Positions 11,585-21,985 of a stretch of DNA of 64,000 bases are shown piece by piece. The notes below the pieces were generated by a model. The model was not told the DNA's origin and did not search any database. It worked only from the letters and a program-made list of their open reading frames with translations. A program made the position numbers and the translations under genes. Location of the stretch: the NCBI GenBank assembly GCA_030696845.1, contig JAUYRJ010000057.1, positions 1 through 64,000 on the forward strand, in the 5' to 3' direction. How positions within the stretch are numbered: the stretch's first letter is position 1; each line of letters begins with the position of its first letter. The stretch is from Polynucleobacter sp. GTDB taxonomy: Bacteria > Pseudomonadota > Gammaproteobacteria > Burkholderiales > Burkholderiaceae.

Positions 11585-13423
11585 ATGAGACCGACATCCC
11601 ACCATCACGGAGCGCATGCCGCTCCCGGCGCTGATAAGCCAGCAGGCCTTGTACGAGGCGATTGGAGAGTCGTACGTGATTTATTGCCTTATTTACTCGA
11701 ACATAAGGTTCGGGTGTTATTGGCGCTATCGTGTTTAATTGCGGCTAAGTTTGCCAATTTGGGCATTCCAATTCTATTAAAGGATTTAATAGATACACTC
11801 AATACGAAGGTTGACGCAACACAAGCCTTAGTTTTGGTTCCAGTCGGTTTGATTTTGGCGTACGGTGCTTTGCGGGTTTCCGCCTCCTTGTTTAATGAAT
11901 TGCGCGAAGCGCTCTTTGCGCGCGTCACGCAAAATGCGGTTCGTAAGGTGGCGCTCCAAGTATTTAACCACCTGCATTCTCTGGCTCTGAGCTTTCACTT
12001 GGCACGTCAAACCGGCGGGGTAAGTCGCGACATTGAGCGGGGAACACGCGGCATTCAGTCCCTGATCTCCTATTCGCTTTATAGTATTTTGCCAACGCTG
12101 ATTGAGTTCTGTTTGGTGCTGGGTTACTTAGCCTACGCATACGATATTTGGTTTGCCGTTATTACCTTTGTTGCCCTCGTTTTATATATTATTTTCACGG
12201 TAGTCGTTACAGAGTGGCGCACGCATTTTAGAAGAACCATGAATGACATGGATTCACGAGCGAACCAAAAGGCGATTGATTCTTTGCTGAATTTTGAAAC
12301 AGTAAAGTACTTTGGCAACGAAGAGTTTGAATCGCGCCGATACGATGAAAATTTAGTCCGCTATCAAGCTGCTGCGATTCAGTCTCAAAAATCCTTGGCC
12401 GTTCTCAATTTAGGTCAGCAGATCATTATTGCGATCGGTTTGGTATTGATTTTGTGGCGAGCTACGATTGGTGTAAGTAATGGCACTATGACTTTGGGTG
12501 ATTTAGTGCTAGTAAACACCCTCATGATTCAGCTCTATATTCCTTTAAATTTCTTAGGGGTGATTTACCGCGAAATTAAACAGGCGATTACCGATATGGA
12601 TCGGATGTTTACCTTATTAGGCACTGATCGTGAAGTGGCCGATAAGCCAAATGCGCCACCGCTTCATATCAGTCATTATGAAACTGGCCCCGAAGTGCGT
12701 TTTGAGCATGTCTCTTTTCATTATGAAAAAAAACGCGCAATTTTGCGCGATATTACGTTCACGATTCCTGCTGGAACCATTACAGCTGTTGTTGGGCAGA
12801 GCGGGGCTGGAAAAAGTACCTTGGCGCGTTTGTTGTTTCGTTTTTATGATATTCAGGCGGGCCGAATTGAGATGGATGGGCAGAATATTGACGCTGTCCA
12901 GCAAAGCAGTTTGCGTAGGGCTATTGGTATTGTTCCGCAAGATACCGTGCTATTTAATGACACGATTGGATATAACATTGCCTATGGCAAGCCGGGCGCA
13001 TCCATGGAAGAAGTCCAGGAAGCAGCTCGTGCTGCACAAATTGATGGGTTTATTCAGCGCTTGCCAGATGGCTATAACACTCAGGTGGGCGAGCGTGGCT
13101 TGAAATTATCGGGCGGCGAGAAGCAGCGGGTAGCAATTGCGCGGACACTGCTCAAAAAACCGGCTATGTTGATTTTTGATGAAGCCACTTCCGCCTTGGA
13201 CTCTAAAACGGAGCGGGCAATACAGGAAGAATTATTTAATTTGGCGCGCAATCGGACTACCTTGATTATTGCGCACCGACTCTCTACTATTACGCATGCG
13301 GATCAGATTTTAGTAATGGAAAACGGGCAAATCATCGAGCGTGGCACCCATTCGGAATTGTTAGAGGCGCATGGTAGGTACACTGAAATGTGGCAAATGC
13401 AGGAACGGGCCACGCTGGATTAG
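11585..13423 (+). CDS. ATM1/HMT1-type ABC transporter (fused TMD-NBD)
   Basis: Walker A GQSGAGKST, signature LSGGEKQR, ATM1-like motif (NFETVKYFGNEEFESRRYDENL). Confidence 0.9.
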   Translation: MRPTSHHHGAHAAPGADKPAGLVRGDWRVVRDLLPYLLEHKVRVLLALSCLIAAKFANLGIPILLKDLIDTLNTKVDATQALVLVPVGLILAYGALRVSASLFNELREALFARVTQNAVRKVALQVFNHLHSLALSFHLARQTGGVSRDIERGTRGIQSLISYSLYSILPTLIEFCLVLGYLAYAYDIWFAVITFVALVLYIIFTVVVTEWRTHFRRTMNDMDSRANQKAIDSLLNFETVKYFGNEEFESRRYDENLVRYQAAAIQSQKSLAVLNLGQQIIIAIGLVLILWRATIGVSNGTMTLGDLVLVNTLMIQLYIPLNFLGVIYREIKQAITDMDRMFTLLGTDREVADKPNAPPLHISHYETGPEVRFEHVSFHYEKKRAILRDITFTIPAGTITAVVGQSGAGKSTLARLLFRFYDIQAGRIEMDGQNIDAVQQSSLRRAIGIVPQDTVLFNDTIGYNIAYGKPGASMEEVQEAARAAQIDGFIQRLPDGYNTQVGERGLKLSGGEKQRVAIARTLLKKPAMLIFDEATSALDSKTERAIQEELFNLARNRTTLIIAHRLSTITHADQILVMENGQIIERGTHSELLEAHGRYTEMWQMQERATLD

Positions 13424-13432
13424 ATTTTCGAA

Positions 13433-14788
13433 ATGAGCTCAATAATGATCGATTCAAATGAGATACTGCAAAAAGCGTTTCAAGCCGCTTTAGTGGTAGC
13501 AGACCCAAAACACATTGTTCCGGAATACCTCGCCCGGATTTTTCCTAAAGGTTCTGAGCCTAAAGGCCGCTGTTTGGTGGTGGGTGCAGGAAAGGCCAGT
13601 GCTGCAATGGCAAGCGCTTTAGAGTCCTATGCAACAAAGCATTGGCCTGATGCGAAATTAGAGGGCATTGTGCTGACGCGCTACGGCCATGCTTCGCCCA
13701 CAAACCATATCGCGATTGTCGAGGCGGGGCACCCTGTGCCAGACCAAGCTGGTATGAATGGCGCAATCGAGATGATGCGTCTTGTCAATCAAATGAATCC
13801 CGGTGACATTTTGATTGCATTGGTATCGGGCGGCGGATCCAGTTTGCTGACCCTGCCGCAAGCCGGTATTTCGATTGACGATATGCGCCAAACAACCGAG
13901 GCCTTATTGCGTAGCGGCGCCCCAATTGAAGAAATGAATATTGTGCGTAAGCACCTGTCGGCGATTTTAGGCGGCAACCTTGCTCGGGCTGCGCTCGCGA
14001 GGGGGGCGCAAGTTGAGGCGCTATTGATTTCCGATGTGACGGGCGACTTGCCGGCTGATATTGCCAGTGGTCCTTGTGCGGCAGATTACTCAACTTACGA
14101 GAACGCGCGCGATATTTTGACCAAATACCGTTTGGGCTCAGATCAGATTCCCGCCAGTGTGTTGCATCATTTGGAGAAGGGTCTGCAAGGGGCCATTCCT
14201 GAAACACTCAAGGATGCTGATTTAGTAAACCAGCCGGTTCGCAATCATGTGATTGCGACAGCCCACCGAAGTTTAGAGTCGGCTGCCAAATGCGTCCGTG
14301 ATTTTGGTTACACCCCAATCATTTTGGGGGACACTATTACAGGCGAAGCAAAAGATGTTGCATTAGTGCATGCCGGCTTAGCACGAGAGGCTATAACGCA
14401 TCACCAATGGGGCGCATTGCCGATCGCACTGATTTCCGGTGGCGAATGCACGGTCACCTTACCGGCCGGGGTGAAGGGTCGCGGCGGTCGTTGCAGCGAG
14501 TTCTTACTTTCTCTTTTTGCGGCAACCAACGATTTACCGCAGATTGCGGCTTTGGCTGCCGACACCGATGGGATTGATGGCAGTGAAAAAAATGCAGGTG
14601 CTTGGTTTACATCTAAAACGCGTCAGCAAGCGCGAGAGCAAGATATGCGAGCTGGTCTTTACCTAGCGGCGCATGATTGTTATGGATTTTTTTCCGAGCT
14701 AGGCGCATTGGTTGAAACGGGCCCCACGCTGACTAATGTCAATGATTTTCGGATTATCTTGTTGCCTGCCGATTCTGGAGCGAAATGA
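13433..14788 (+). CDS. Glycerate 2-kinase (MOFRL/DUF4147 family)
   Basis: VVGAGKASAAMA, LVSGGGSSLLTLP, VKGRGGRCSEFLLSL motifs of GckA/TtuD. Confidence 0.9.
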   Translation: MSSIMIDSNEILQKAFQAALVVADPKHIVPEYLARIFPKGSEPKGRCLVVGAGKASAAMASALESYATKHWPDAKLEGIVLTRYGHASPTNHIAIVEAGHPVPDQAGMNGAIEMMRLVNQMNPGDILIALVSGGGSSLLTLPQAGISIDDMRQTTEALLRSGAPIEEMNIVRKHLSAILGGNLARAALARGAQVEALLISDVTGDLPADIASGPCAADYSTYENARDILTKYRLGSDQIPASVLHHLEKGLQGAIPETLKDADLVNQPVRNHVIATAHRSLESAAKCVRDFGYTPIILGDTITGEAKDVALVHAGLAREAITHHQWGALPIALISGGECTVTLPAGVKGRGGRCSEFLLSLFAATNDLPQIAALAADTDGIDGSEKNAGAWFTSKTRQQAREQDMRAGLYLAAHDCYGFFSELGALVETGPTLTNVNDFRIILLPADSGAK

Positions 14789-15846
14789 TGACAGCGGTAA
14801 CTAGCCTTACATTAACTCAGCCCGACGATTGGCATTTGCATATTCGCGATGGCGATGTTTTAAGGGATGTGTTACCGCATACCGCCAAGCAATTTGCGCG
14901 TGCGATCATCATGCCGAATCTGCGTCCACCGGTTACGACTGTTGCCTTAGCGAGCGCCTACCGAAGTCGAATCGAGGCGCAACTGCAAGCTAGTAGCATC
15001 TCGGACTTTACCCCGCTCATGACCTTGTATCTGACCGACAATACTCCCGCTGACGAGGTGCGTAAAGCGCGAGCTGCTGGGATTGCCGGTTTTAAGCTCT
15101 ACCCTGCTGGAGCTACCACCAATAGTGATGCAGGTGTGACTGATTTAAAGTACTGCTATGCCACTTTGGAGGTGATGCAAAAGGAAGGCGTTCCGCTATT
15201 AATGCATGGTGAGGTAACGCACGCAGACATTGATGTATTCGATCGAGAGGCAGTGTTTATCGATACGATTTTAGAGCCACTGCGCCGCGATTTTCCTGAG
15301 CTCAAAATCGTGTTCGAGCATATTACAACGCGTCAGGCTGCGCACTATGTTCGTGATGCTGATACGAAGAATAAAAATACCTTAGCCGCCACGATCACGC
15401 CGCAGCATTTGCTATTAAATCGCAATGCGATTTTTGCTGGCGGTATTCGGCCGCATCACTATTGTTTGCCCGTGCTCAAACGGGAGGAGCATCGCCTTGC
15501 GCTTGTCGAGGCTGCCACCAGCGGAAACCCCCGATTCTTTTTGGGGACGGATAGCGCGCCCCATGCAAAAGGATTAAAAGAAAATGGGTGTGGTTGCGCG
15601 GGTTGCTATACCGCCTTTAATGCATTGGGTTTATATGCGGAAGTATTTGAGGCGGCAAATCAACTACACCGCCTAGAGGCATTTGCGAGTTTTTATGGCC
15701 CTGATTTTTATGGAATGCCGCGCAATACGAAGACCATTACCTTGCATAAAGTGCCGGAAAAAGTGCCGCATGAATTACCGCTTGCAGAGACTGTGGTGGT
15801 GCCGCTACGCGCTGGTGAAACGATTGCGTGGTCTTTGGCGGAGTAA
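14785..15846 (+). CDS. pyrC: Dihydroorotase
   Basis: LTQPDDWHLHIRDGDVLRDVLPHTA; TPQHLLLNRN; GTDSAPH. Confidence 0.95.
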   Translation: MMTAVTSLTLTQPDDWHLHIRDGDVLRDVLPHTAKQFARAIIMPNLRPPVTTVALASAYRSRIEAQLQASSISDFTPLMTLYLTDNTPADEVRKARAAGIAGFKLYPAGATTNSDAGVTDLKYCYATLEVMQKEGVPLLMHGEVTHADIDVFDREAVFIDTILEPLRRDFPELKIVFEHITTRQAAHYVRDADTKNKNTLAATITPQHLLLNRNAIFAGGIRPHHYCLPVLKREEHRLALVEAATSGNPRFFLGTDSAPHAKGLKENGCGCAGCYTAFNALGLYAEVFEAANQLHRLEAFASFYGPDFYGMPRNTKTITLHKVPEKVPHELPLAETVVVPLRAGETIAWSLAE

Positions 15847-15886
15847 TTTATCAGCAGATGCCGTCAGTCTCGGTTAGACTGTCCGC

Positions 15887-16193
15887 GCAGAGTCAATTAG
15901 GCAATCGCCGCTTTCGTAAGAAGGGGGAGGAAAGTCCGGACTCCATAGGGCAGGGTGTTGGCTAACAGCCATCCACGGCGACGTGCGGAATAGGGCCACA
16001 GAGACGAGCGTATTCAGTTACGGTGAAACGCGGTAACCTCCACCCGGAGCAATCCCAAGTAAGCAGACGATGAGGCGGCCCGCTGAGTCTGCGGGTAGGG
16101 AGCTTGAGCCGCCAGGTAACTGTCGGCCTAGAGGAATGATTGCCCCCAAACGCGAGTTTGGGCGACAGAATCCGGCTTATCGATTGACTCTGC
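15887..16193 (+). ncRNA. rnpB: RNase P RNA component (class A, compact)
   Basis: Conserved cores GAGGAAAGTCCGGACTCCATAGGGCAGGGTG, CCACCCGGAGCAA, GGCCTAGAGGAATGA, ACAGAATCCGGCTTA; terminal P1 pairing gcagagtcaat/attgactctgc. Confidence 0.95.
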
Positions 16194-16212
16194 ACTTCAC
16201 TCTTAGCATGGC

Positions 16213-16635
16213 TTAGTCGGCAACAATATCAATTGTGTAGGTGATTTCAGCGGTTTTGGCGAGCATAGTAGTGGCGGAGCAGTATTTTTCGTGGGACAGT
16301 TTGACAGCGCGCTCTACTTTGCCACGATCTAAATCGGTCCCCTTTACCGTGAAATGCAGATTGATCTTGGTAAAGACTTTGGGCTCCACTTCAGCGCGCT
16401 CTGCAGTTAAGACAACATCACAGGCGCTAACCACTTGGCGTGCCCGCTGTAGGATCAGAACAACATCAAATGCCGAGCATCCGCCGGTGCCGGCCAGAAT
16501 GAGTTCCATGGGCCTTGGGGCAGAATTTTTGCCGCCCGCATCGGGTGGTCCGTCCATCTTTAGTTGGTGGCCGCTACCGGTTTGGGCGGTAAAGGCCATT
16601 GTTCCAGCGCCTTGCCATGAGATCTTGCATTCCAT
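16213..16635 (-). CDS. OsmC family protein (first copy)
   Basis: MECKISWQGAGTMAFTAQTGSGHQLKMDGPPDAGGKNSAPRPMELILAGTGGCSAFDVVLIL. Confidence 0.9.
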   Translation of the reverse strand: MECKISWQGAGTMAFTAQTGSGHQLKMDGPPDAGGKNSAPRPMELILAGTGGCSAFDVVLILQRARQVVSACDVVLTAERAEVEPKVFTKINLHFTVKGTDLDRGKVERAVKLSHEKYCSATTMLAKTAEITYTIDIVAD

Positions 16636-16769
16636 AGTAGTGAATCCTTACTTCATAAATAAACAATATTATCAACAACTTGCAAAATCATAATTTGCAA
16701 ATACCGGGAGAAAACAGTGGGAAAAATAATTTCTTGCATTGCAACATACTTACGAATAAAATAACCATA

Positions 16770-16798
16770 TTGACAGTCGGCTATGTAACAGTAATGAT
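16770..16798 (+). promoter_or_regulatory. Sigma70-like promoter for putative sRNA
   Basis: TTGACA (16770-16775), 17-nt spacer, AATGAT (16793-16798). Confidence 0.5.
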
Positions 16799-16803
16799 TG
16801 ACT

Positions 16804-16873
16804 TGTCTGCGAATGTCTCCTCCACCCAAACTTAGGTGGATTCCAACCCAGGACTTGGTCCTGGGTTTTTTTT
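16804..16873 (+). ncRNA. Putative small RNA with CUCCUCC motif, internal hairpin and intrinsic terminator
   Basis: tgtctgcgaatgtctcctccaccc; hairpin tccacc/ggtgga (16821-16840); perfect 10-bp terminator stem aacccaggac/gtcctgggtt (16845-16867) followed by 8 T; no ORF. Confidence 0.6.
16845..16873 (+). terminator. Rho-independent terminator (10-bp perfect stem, 8-T tail)
   Basis: AACCCAGGAC TTG GTCCTGGGTTTTTTTT. Confidence 0.85.
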
Positions 16874-17033
16874 GGGTTACAATTCAAGGCTTTACTGAAT
16901 TACCGATCTAGTCAGCGGTAGTTGTTGTGTCAGTTTAATTGATCAATCTGCGAGCCTGCAAGCATAAGCAGGGCCAAAGGGCGAATGATTAAGTTGAAGG
17001 TAATTTTTTTGACTATAACCATTTGAGAAAATC

Positions 17034-17462
17034 ATGAAAACCTTTTCCGCAAAATCCCATGAGGTGAAGCGTGAGTGGTACGTGATTGACGCTACGGACA
17101 AAGTCCTCGGTCGTGTCGCCAGTGAAGTGGCACACCGTTTACGCGGCAAGCACAAACCTGAATTCACCCCCCACGTTGATACAGGCGACTTTATTGTCGT
17201 TATTAACTCTTCTAAGCTGCGTGTCACCGGCACCAAAGGCTTGAACAAAATTTATTACCGTCACAGCGGATACCCTGGCGGTATCAGCTCGACCAACTTC
17301 GATAAGATGCAAGACCGTTTTCCTGGTCGCGCACTCGAGAAGGCTGTGAAAGGTATGTTGCCAAAAGGCCCACTCGGCTATGCCATGATCAAGAAATTAA
17401 AAGTCTATGGCGACGCTAATCATCCGCATACGGCTCAACAGCCTAAAGCGTTAGAGATTTAA
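17034..17462 (+). CDS. rplM: 50S ribosomal protein L13
   Basis: [56 protein letters not shown]. Confidence 0.98.
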   Translation: MKTFSAKSHEVKREWYVIDATDKVLGRVASEVAHRLRGKHKPEFTPHVDTGDFIVVINSSKLRVTGTKGLNKIYYRHSGYPGGISSTNFDKMQDRFPGRALEKAVKGMLPKGPLGYAMIKKLKVYGDANHPHTAQQPKALEI

Positions 17463-17471
17463 GGAAACCAA

Positions 17472-17873
17472 ATGGCTATTAATTACGGAAATTGGAACTA
17501 CGGTACAGGTCGTCGCAAGAGCTCTGTTGCCCGTGTATTTATTAAATCTGGCAAGGGTGAAATCACTGTCAACGGTAAGCCGATTGATGCGTATTTCGCA
17601 CGCGAAACATCGCGCATGATTGCGCGCCAACCTTTGGCACTCACCAGCCATCTCACTACCTTTGATATCAAGGTAAACGTGCATGGCGGCGGCGAGACTG
17701 GTCAAGCAGGTGCGGTTCGTCACGGTGTGACACGCGCGTTGATCGACTATGACAATACCCTGAAGCCAACCTTATCCAAGGCGGGTCTCGTGACGCGTGA
17801 TGCACGCGAAGTAGAGCGTAAAAAAGTGGGTCTGCACGGCGCGCGTCGTCGCAAGCAGTTCAGCAAGCGTTAA
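17472..17873 (+). CDS. rpsI: 30S ribosomal protein S9
   Basis: [31 protein letters not shown]...[10 protein letters not shown]. Confidence 0.98.
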   Translation: MAINYGNWNYGTGRRKSSVARVFIKSGKGEITVNGKPIDAYFARETSRMIARQPLALTSHLTTFDIKVNVHGGGETGQAGAVRHGVTRALIDYDNTLKPTLSKAGLVTRDAREVERKKVGLHGARRRKQFSKR

Positions 17874-17898
17874 TTTTTTACCTCAGTCGTTTTGTTGC

Positions 17899-17927
17899 AA
17901 AAAAAGGTCGCGCAAGCGGCCTTTTTT
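17899..17927 (+). terminator. Rho-independent terminator after rpsI
   Basis: AAAAAAAGGTCGC GCAA GCGGCCTTTTTT. Confidence 0.85.
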
Positions 17928-17994
17928 GTTTTTACAATACCAGCATCACAGACAGATTATTTAGGCTTCAAAAAGCAGCATTAGGGAGAATGGC

Positions 17995-19053
17995 ATGATT
18001 AAAGTCGGCATTGTCGGCGGAACAGGTTATACCGGCGTGGAATTACTGCGCCTGTTGGCGCAGCACCCAGAAGTGCAAATCCAGGCGATCACCTCGCGTA
18101 CCGAAGCGGGTATGCCGGTAGCGGAGATGTTTCCCTCTTTGCGTGGCCGCGTTAACTTAGCATTCTCTACGCCCGATACTGCAAAATTGGATCAGTGCGA
18201 TGCGGTGTTTTTCGCCACGCCGCATGGAGTAGCAATGTCGCAAGCGGAATCCTTACTGGCTGCCGGTGTGAAAATATTGGATTTGGCCGCTGACTTTCGT
18301 TTAAAAGATACCACCGAGTTTGAGCAGTGGTACGGCATGCCGCACGCGTGCCCCGCTATTCTGGCCGAGGCAGTTTATGGTCTTCCTGAAATCAATCGTG
18401 CGGCCATCCAAAAGGCGCGGGTTGTGGGTTTGGCAGGGTGCTATCCCACATCGGTGCAGTTGGGTTTTGCGCCCCTCTTGTCACCAAAGTCGACTGGTGG
18501 CAAACGCTGGGTGGATGGATCCCACCTGATCTCCGATTCCAAATCGGGCACATCGGGCGCGGGTCGGAAAGCCGAGGTGGGCACTTTAATGGCGGAGGCG
18601 GGGGATAATTTCAAGGCCTATGCTGTTAAGGGTCATCGCCACACCCCGGAAATTACCCAAGGCCTAAAGGCCATTGCGGGATCCGATGAGATTGGCTTGA
18701 CCTTTGTGCCACACCTCACACCCATGATCCGGGGCATTCATTCCACCTTATATGCCCGCATCACCAAAGAGGGTATGGGGGTAGACTTTCAGGCGGTATA
18801 TGAGCAGTTTTATAAAGATGAGCCCTTTGTGGATGTGATGCCGCCAGGTAGTCATCCTGAAACCAGGTCAGTGCGGGGCAGCAATGGACTCCGCATAGCG
18901 ATCCATCGGCCTGGCAATGGCGATACGCTTGTAATTTTGGTAGTGGAGGATAATTTGGTTAAAGGCGCTTCTGGCCAAGGGGTGCAGTGCATGAATTTGA
19001 TGTTTGGCCTGCCTGAAACCCTGGGTTTAACCCAAATTGCCCTTTCGCCGTAA
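17995..19053 (+). CDS. argC: N-acetyl-gamma-glutamyl-phosphate reductase
   Basis: [52 protein letters not shown]. Confidence 0.96.
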   Translation: MIKVGIVGGTGYTGVELLRLLAQHPEVQIQAITSRTEAGMPVAEMFPSLRGRVNLAFSTPDTAKLDQCDAVFFATPHGVAMSQAESLLAAGVKILDLAADFRLKDTTEFEQWYGMPHACPAILAEAVYGLPEINRAAIQKARVVGLAGCYPTSVQLGFAPLLSPKSTGGKRWVDGSHLISDSKSGTSGAGRKAEVGTLMAEAGDNFKAYAVKGHRHTPEITQGLKAIAGSDEIGLTFVPHLTPMIRGIHSTLYARITKEGMGVDFQAVYEQFYKDEPFVDVMPPGSHPETRSVRGSNGLRIAIHRPGNGDTLVILVVEDNLVKGASGQGVQCMNLMFGLPETLGLTQIALSP

Positions 19054-19131
19054 GCGGTCTAAATGACCTTACAGCACACCGGACATTTAAAGCCTAAAAT
19101 AGATTATCGTTTTTTGAACTAGGAGTCAGAT

Positions 19132-19506
19132 ATGACACAAGTTGCTAACACCCAGACACAAGATCTTGCAGAGCCACCCATTCCATTGGTGTTTACAGAC
19201 AGTGCTGCTGCGAAAGTGGCCGACCTCATTGCTGAGGAAGGCAATCCTGAACTCAAGCTGCGTGTATTTGTTCAAGGCGGCGGATGTTCTGGCTTTCAAT
19301 ACGGTTTTACCTTTGATGATGCGGTCAATGAAGATGACACTACGTTCGATAAAAACGGCGTGACCTTATTGGTAGACTCCATGAGCTTTCAATACCTCGT
19401 TGGCGCTGAGATTGATTACAAAGAAGACATTAATGGTTCGCAGTTTGTAATTAAAAACCCGAACGCTACTACCACCTGCGGTTGCGGATCGTCTTTCTCG
19501 GCGTAA
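19132..19506 (+). CDS. erpA: Iron-sulfur cluster insertion protein (A-type carrier)
   Basis: [20 protein letters not shown] ... [11 protein letters not shown]: the three conserved Cys of A-type carriers. Confidence 0.95.
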   Translation: MTQVANTQTQDLAEPPIPLVFTDSAAAKVADLIAEEGNPELKLRVFVQGGGCSGFQYGFTFDDAVNEDDTTFDKNGVTLLVDSMSFQYLVGAEIDYKEDINGSQFVIKNPNATTTCGCGSSFSA

Positions 19507-19526
19507 CTTTTAGTACGACATTGCAT

Positions 19527-20657
19527 TTAAGCGGGGTAGCAGGCACCTAGAATCCGAGGTCCTTTTGCTCCCGTCACGGCCGGCAGATTTGCTGGCCGTT
19601 TTGTTTTGTGCGCCCATGCAAGCCAAGCAAAGGCTAAGCCTTCCACCAGCTGTGGATCAATGCCCATCGCATCGCTAGTGACGATTGCTAAGCCATTCTT
19701 AAAGAGAGAATCGGCCTTTTCCTTAAATGCATTAAGGAGCGTGGTGTTGCGCGCACCGCCACCACACAAAATCAAGGTGTGCGTCTCGGGTGCGTATTGA
19801 TGTAATGCATTTAATGCGCAATCGCAAGTTAGGCGCAAGATCGTAGCCTGCACATCTTCCGCCTTAAACGGATCAGAGCCAATCTGCTCTTTAAGCCACC
19901 CCAGATGAAAGTCGTCACGACCGGTACTTTTGGGCGGCGTTTTGGAAAAAAATGGATCGGCTAGCATGCGATCCAGGAGGACTTGAATCACATTGCCTTG
20001 AGATGCCCATGCGCCATCGCGATCAAACGCAAGTCCGCGTTGCTCTACAATCCACGCATCCATTAATAGATTTCCTGGACCGCAATCAAATCCGCTCACG
20101 ATACCGTTTTGGGGCAAGAGGGTGAGATTCGCTATGCCGCCGAGGTTGAGAACGGCAACGGTTTTATCGTTAGCAAATTGCTGCGCATGAAAGGCCGGTA
20201 CCAATGGAGCGCCATGACCACCGGCGGCCATATCGCGACTACGAAAATCAGCAATCACATCAATGCCTGTGAGCTCTGCCAGCAAGGCGGGATTAAGGGT
20301 TTGGTGGGTGTAAGCGAGTTCCCGCTCTAAACCTGCTTGATGGCGAATAGTTTGCCCATGCGCACCGATTGCGCTGATATCCGCGGGGGTGTAGTTTGCT
20401 TCGGTAAGGAGCTGATGAACCGCTTGCGCGTAAGCAATAGCAAGGGCATTAGCGGCATGATTTTCCCGCTGGATCTCATTGTCACCCGGACTTTGGAGCG
20501 CTAAGAGCCTATCGCGAAGCTCTGGTGAGAAGGGTTTGCTAACAGCGTGCAGTAAAGTAGTCTCGCCTTTGTCGCCAAGGGTGGCGAGCACGGCATCAAT
20601 CCCATCCAGGCTAGTGCCCGACATAAGGCCAATGTAGAGGGAGGGGGGTGTATTCAT
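19527..20657 (-). CDS. anmK: Anhydro-N-acetylmuramic acid kinase
   Basis: YIGLMSGTSLDGIDAVL; GAHGQTIRHQ; FDCGPGNLLMD. Confidence 0.95.
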   Translation of the reverse strand: MNTPPSLYIGLMSGTSLDGIDAVLATLGDKGETTLLHAVSKPFSPELRDRLLALQSPGDNEIQRENHAANALAIAYAQAVHQLLTEANYTPADISAIGAHGQTIRHQAGLERELAYTHQTLNPALLAELTGIDVIADFRSRDMAAGGHGAPLVPAFHAQQFANDKTVAVLNLGGIANLTLLPQNGIVSGFDCGPGNLLMDAWIVEQRGLAFDRDGAWASQGNVIQVLLDRMLADPFFSKTPPKSTGRDDFHLGWLKEQIGSDPFKAEDVQATILRLTCDCALNALHQYAPETHTLILCGGGARNTTLLNAFKEKADSLFKNGLAIVTSDAMGIDPQLVEGLAFAWLAWAHKTKRPANLPAVTGAKGPRILGACYPA

Positions 20658-20746
20658 GCAGTCTTGGGGCTGTATTCTGAGGAATGCGACAATGGCATTT
20701 TAGTAATGAAAACCTTAATTTAACCGAATCAGCACACAGAATCACC

Positions 20747-21979
20747 ATGGCGGCTAATCCAGAACACAAATACCCACTTACCCCTGACGTTTTTGCGGCT
20801 TTGGAAGTGACCAAACGGGGGTGTGACGAGCTCTTGGTCGAATCCGATTGGATTCAAAAGTTGGCGCGCAGTCAGGCTACGAAGACACCGCTCCGAATTA
20901 AATTGGGTTTAGATCCTACGGCACCCGATATTCATCTGGGGCATACCGTAGTACTGAATAAGCTACGGCAATTGCAGGATTTAGGCCATACCGTAATTTT
21001 CTTGATTGGGGATTTTACGAGCATGATTGGCGACCCCTCCGGCCGAAATGCGACTCGCCCCCCGTTGACGGCGGAAGCGATTGCGGAAAATGCCCAAACC
21101 TATTACAAGCAAGCTAGTCTGGTGTTGGATCCCAGCAAAACTGAAGTGCGCTACAACAGTGAATGGTGCGATCCGCTGGGTGCACGCGGCATGATTCAAC
21201 TCGCAGCCCGCTATACCGTCGCACGCATGCTCGAGCGCGATGACTTTACGAAGCGCTACCGTTCAGGAGTGCCGATTTCCGTACATGAGTTTTTATACCC
21301 GCTGATGCAGGGTTATGACTCCGTTGCCCTCAAAAGCGATTTAGAGTTGGGCGGCACTGACCAGAAATTTAATTTACTTGTTGGCCGTGAATTGCAACGG
21401 GAATACGGTCAAGAGCCGCAGTGCATCTTAACCATGCCTTTGCTTGTGGGGCTGGACGGCGTTGAGAAGATGAGTAAGTCCAAAGCCAATTACGTTGGTA
21501 TTAGTGAGCAGCCAAGCGAGATGTTTGGCAAGCTCATGAGTATCTCGGATGAATTGATGTGGGACTATTTCACATTATTGTCTTTTAGACCACTTTCAGA
21601 AATTGATCTCATGAAAAAAGAAGTAGCGGCAGGGCGCAATCCACGCGATTGCAAAGTGCTATTGGGTCAAGAGATAGTGGCGCGCTTTCATTCTCAAGCG
21701 GCTGCAGAGAAAGCCTTAGAGGACTTTAATCACCGCGCCAAGGGAGGCATTCCAGATGATGTTCCCGAGGTGACATTGAGTGGCGCGCCTTTGGGCATTA
21801 CCGCATTGATCAAAATGGCTGGCTTAGCCCCATCCAATGCGGAAGCCAATCGCAATATTGAGCAGGGCGGCGTACGAATTGACGGTACTGTGGTGAGTGA
21901 TAAAGCCTTGCAGGTAGCGGCAGGATCATTTGTGTTGCAAGTCGGCAAACGCCGCTTTGTGAAGGTAAGGCTAAGCTAA
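20747..21979 (+). CDS. tyrS: Tyrosine--tRNA ligase
   Basis: [41 protein letters not shown]4 domain C-terminus. Confidence 0.96.
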   Translation: MAANPEHKYPLTPDVFAALEVTKRGCDELLVESDWIQKLARSQATKTPLRIKLGLDPTAPDIHLGHTVVLNKLRQLQDLGHTVIFLIGDFTSMIGDPSGRNATRPPLTAEAIAENAQTYYKQASLVLDPSKTEVRYNSEWCDPLGARGMIQLAARYTVARMLERDDFTKRYRSGVPISVHEFLYPLMQGYDSVALKSDLELGGTDQKFNLLVGRELQREYGQEPQCILTMPLLVGLDGVEKMSKSKANYVGISEQPSEMFGKLMSISDELMWDYFTLLSFRPLSEIDLMKKEVAAGRNPRDCKVLLGQEIVARFHSQAAAEKALEDFNHRAKGGIPDDVPEVTLSGAPLGITALIKMAGLAPSNAEANRNIEQGGVRIDGTVVSDKALQVAAGSFVLQVGKRRFVKVRLS

Positions 21980-21985
21980 TTTAGA

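Noticed and set aside
12630-13103. 157-aa + strand ORF overlapping ABC transporter in another frame
   Set aside because: Out-of-frame overlap with conserved NBD region; no SD or homology
13785-14207. 140-aa reverse-strand ORF opposite glycerate kinase
   Set aside because: Antisense to conserved MOFRL protein; shadow ORF
16241-16693. 150-aa + strand ORF opposite osmC
   Set aside because: Antisense to OsmC with clear family match; no recognisable domain
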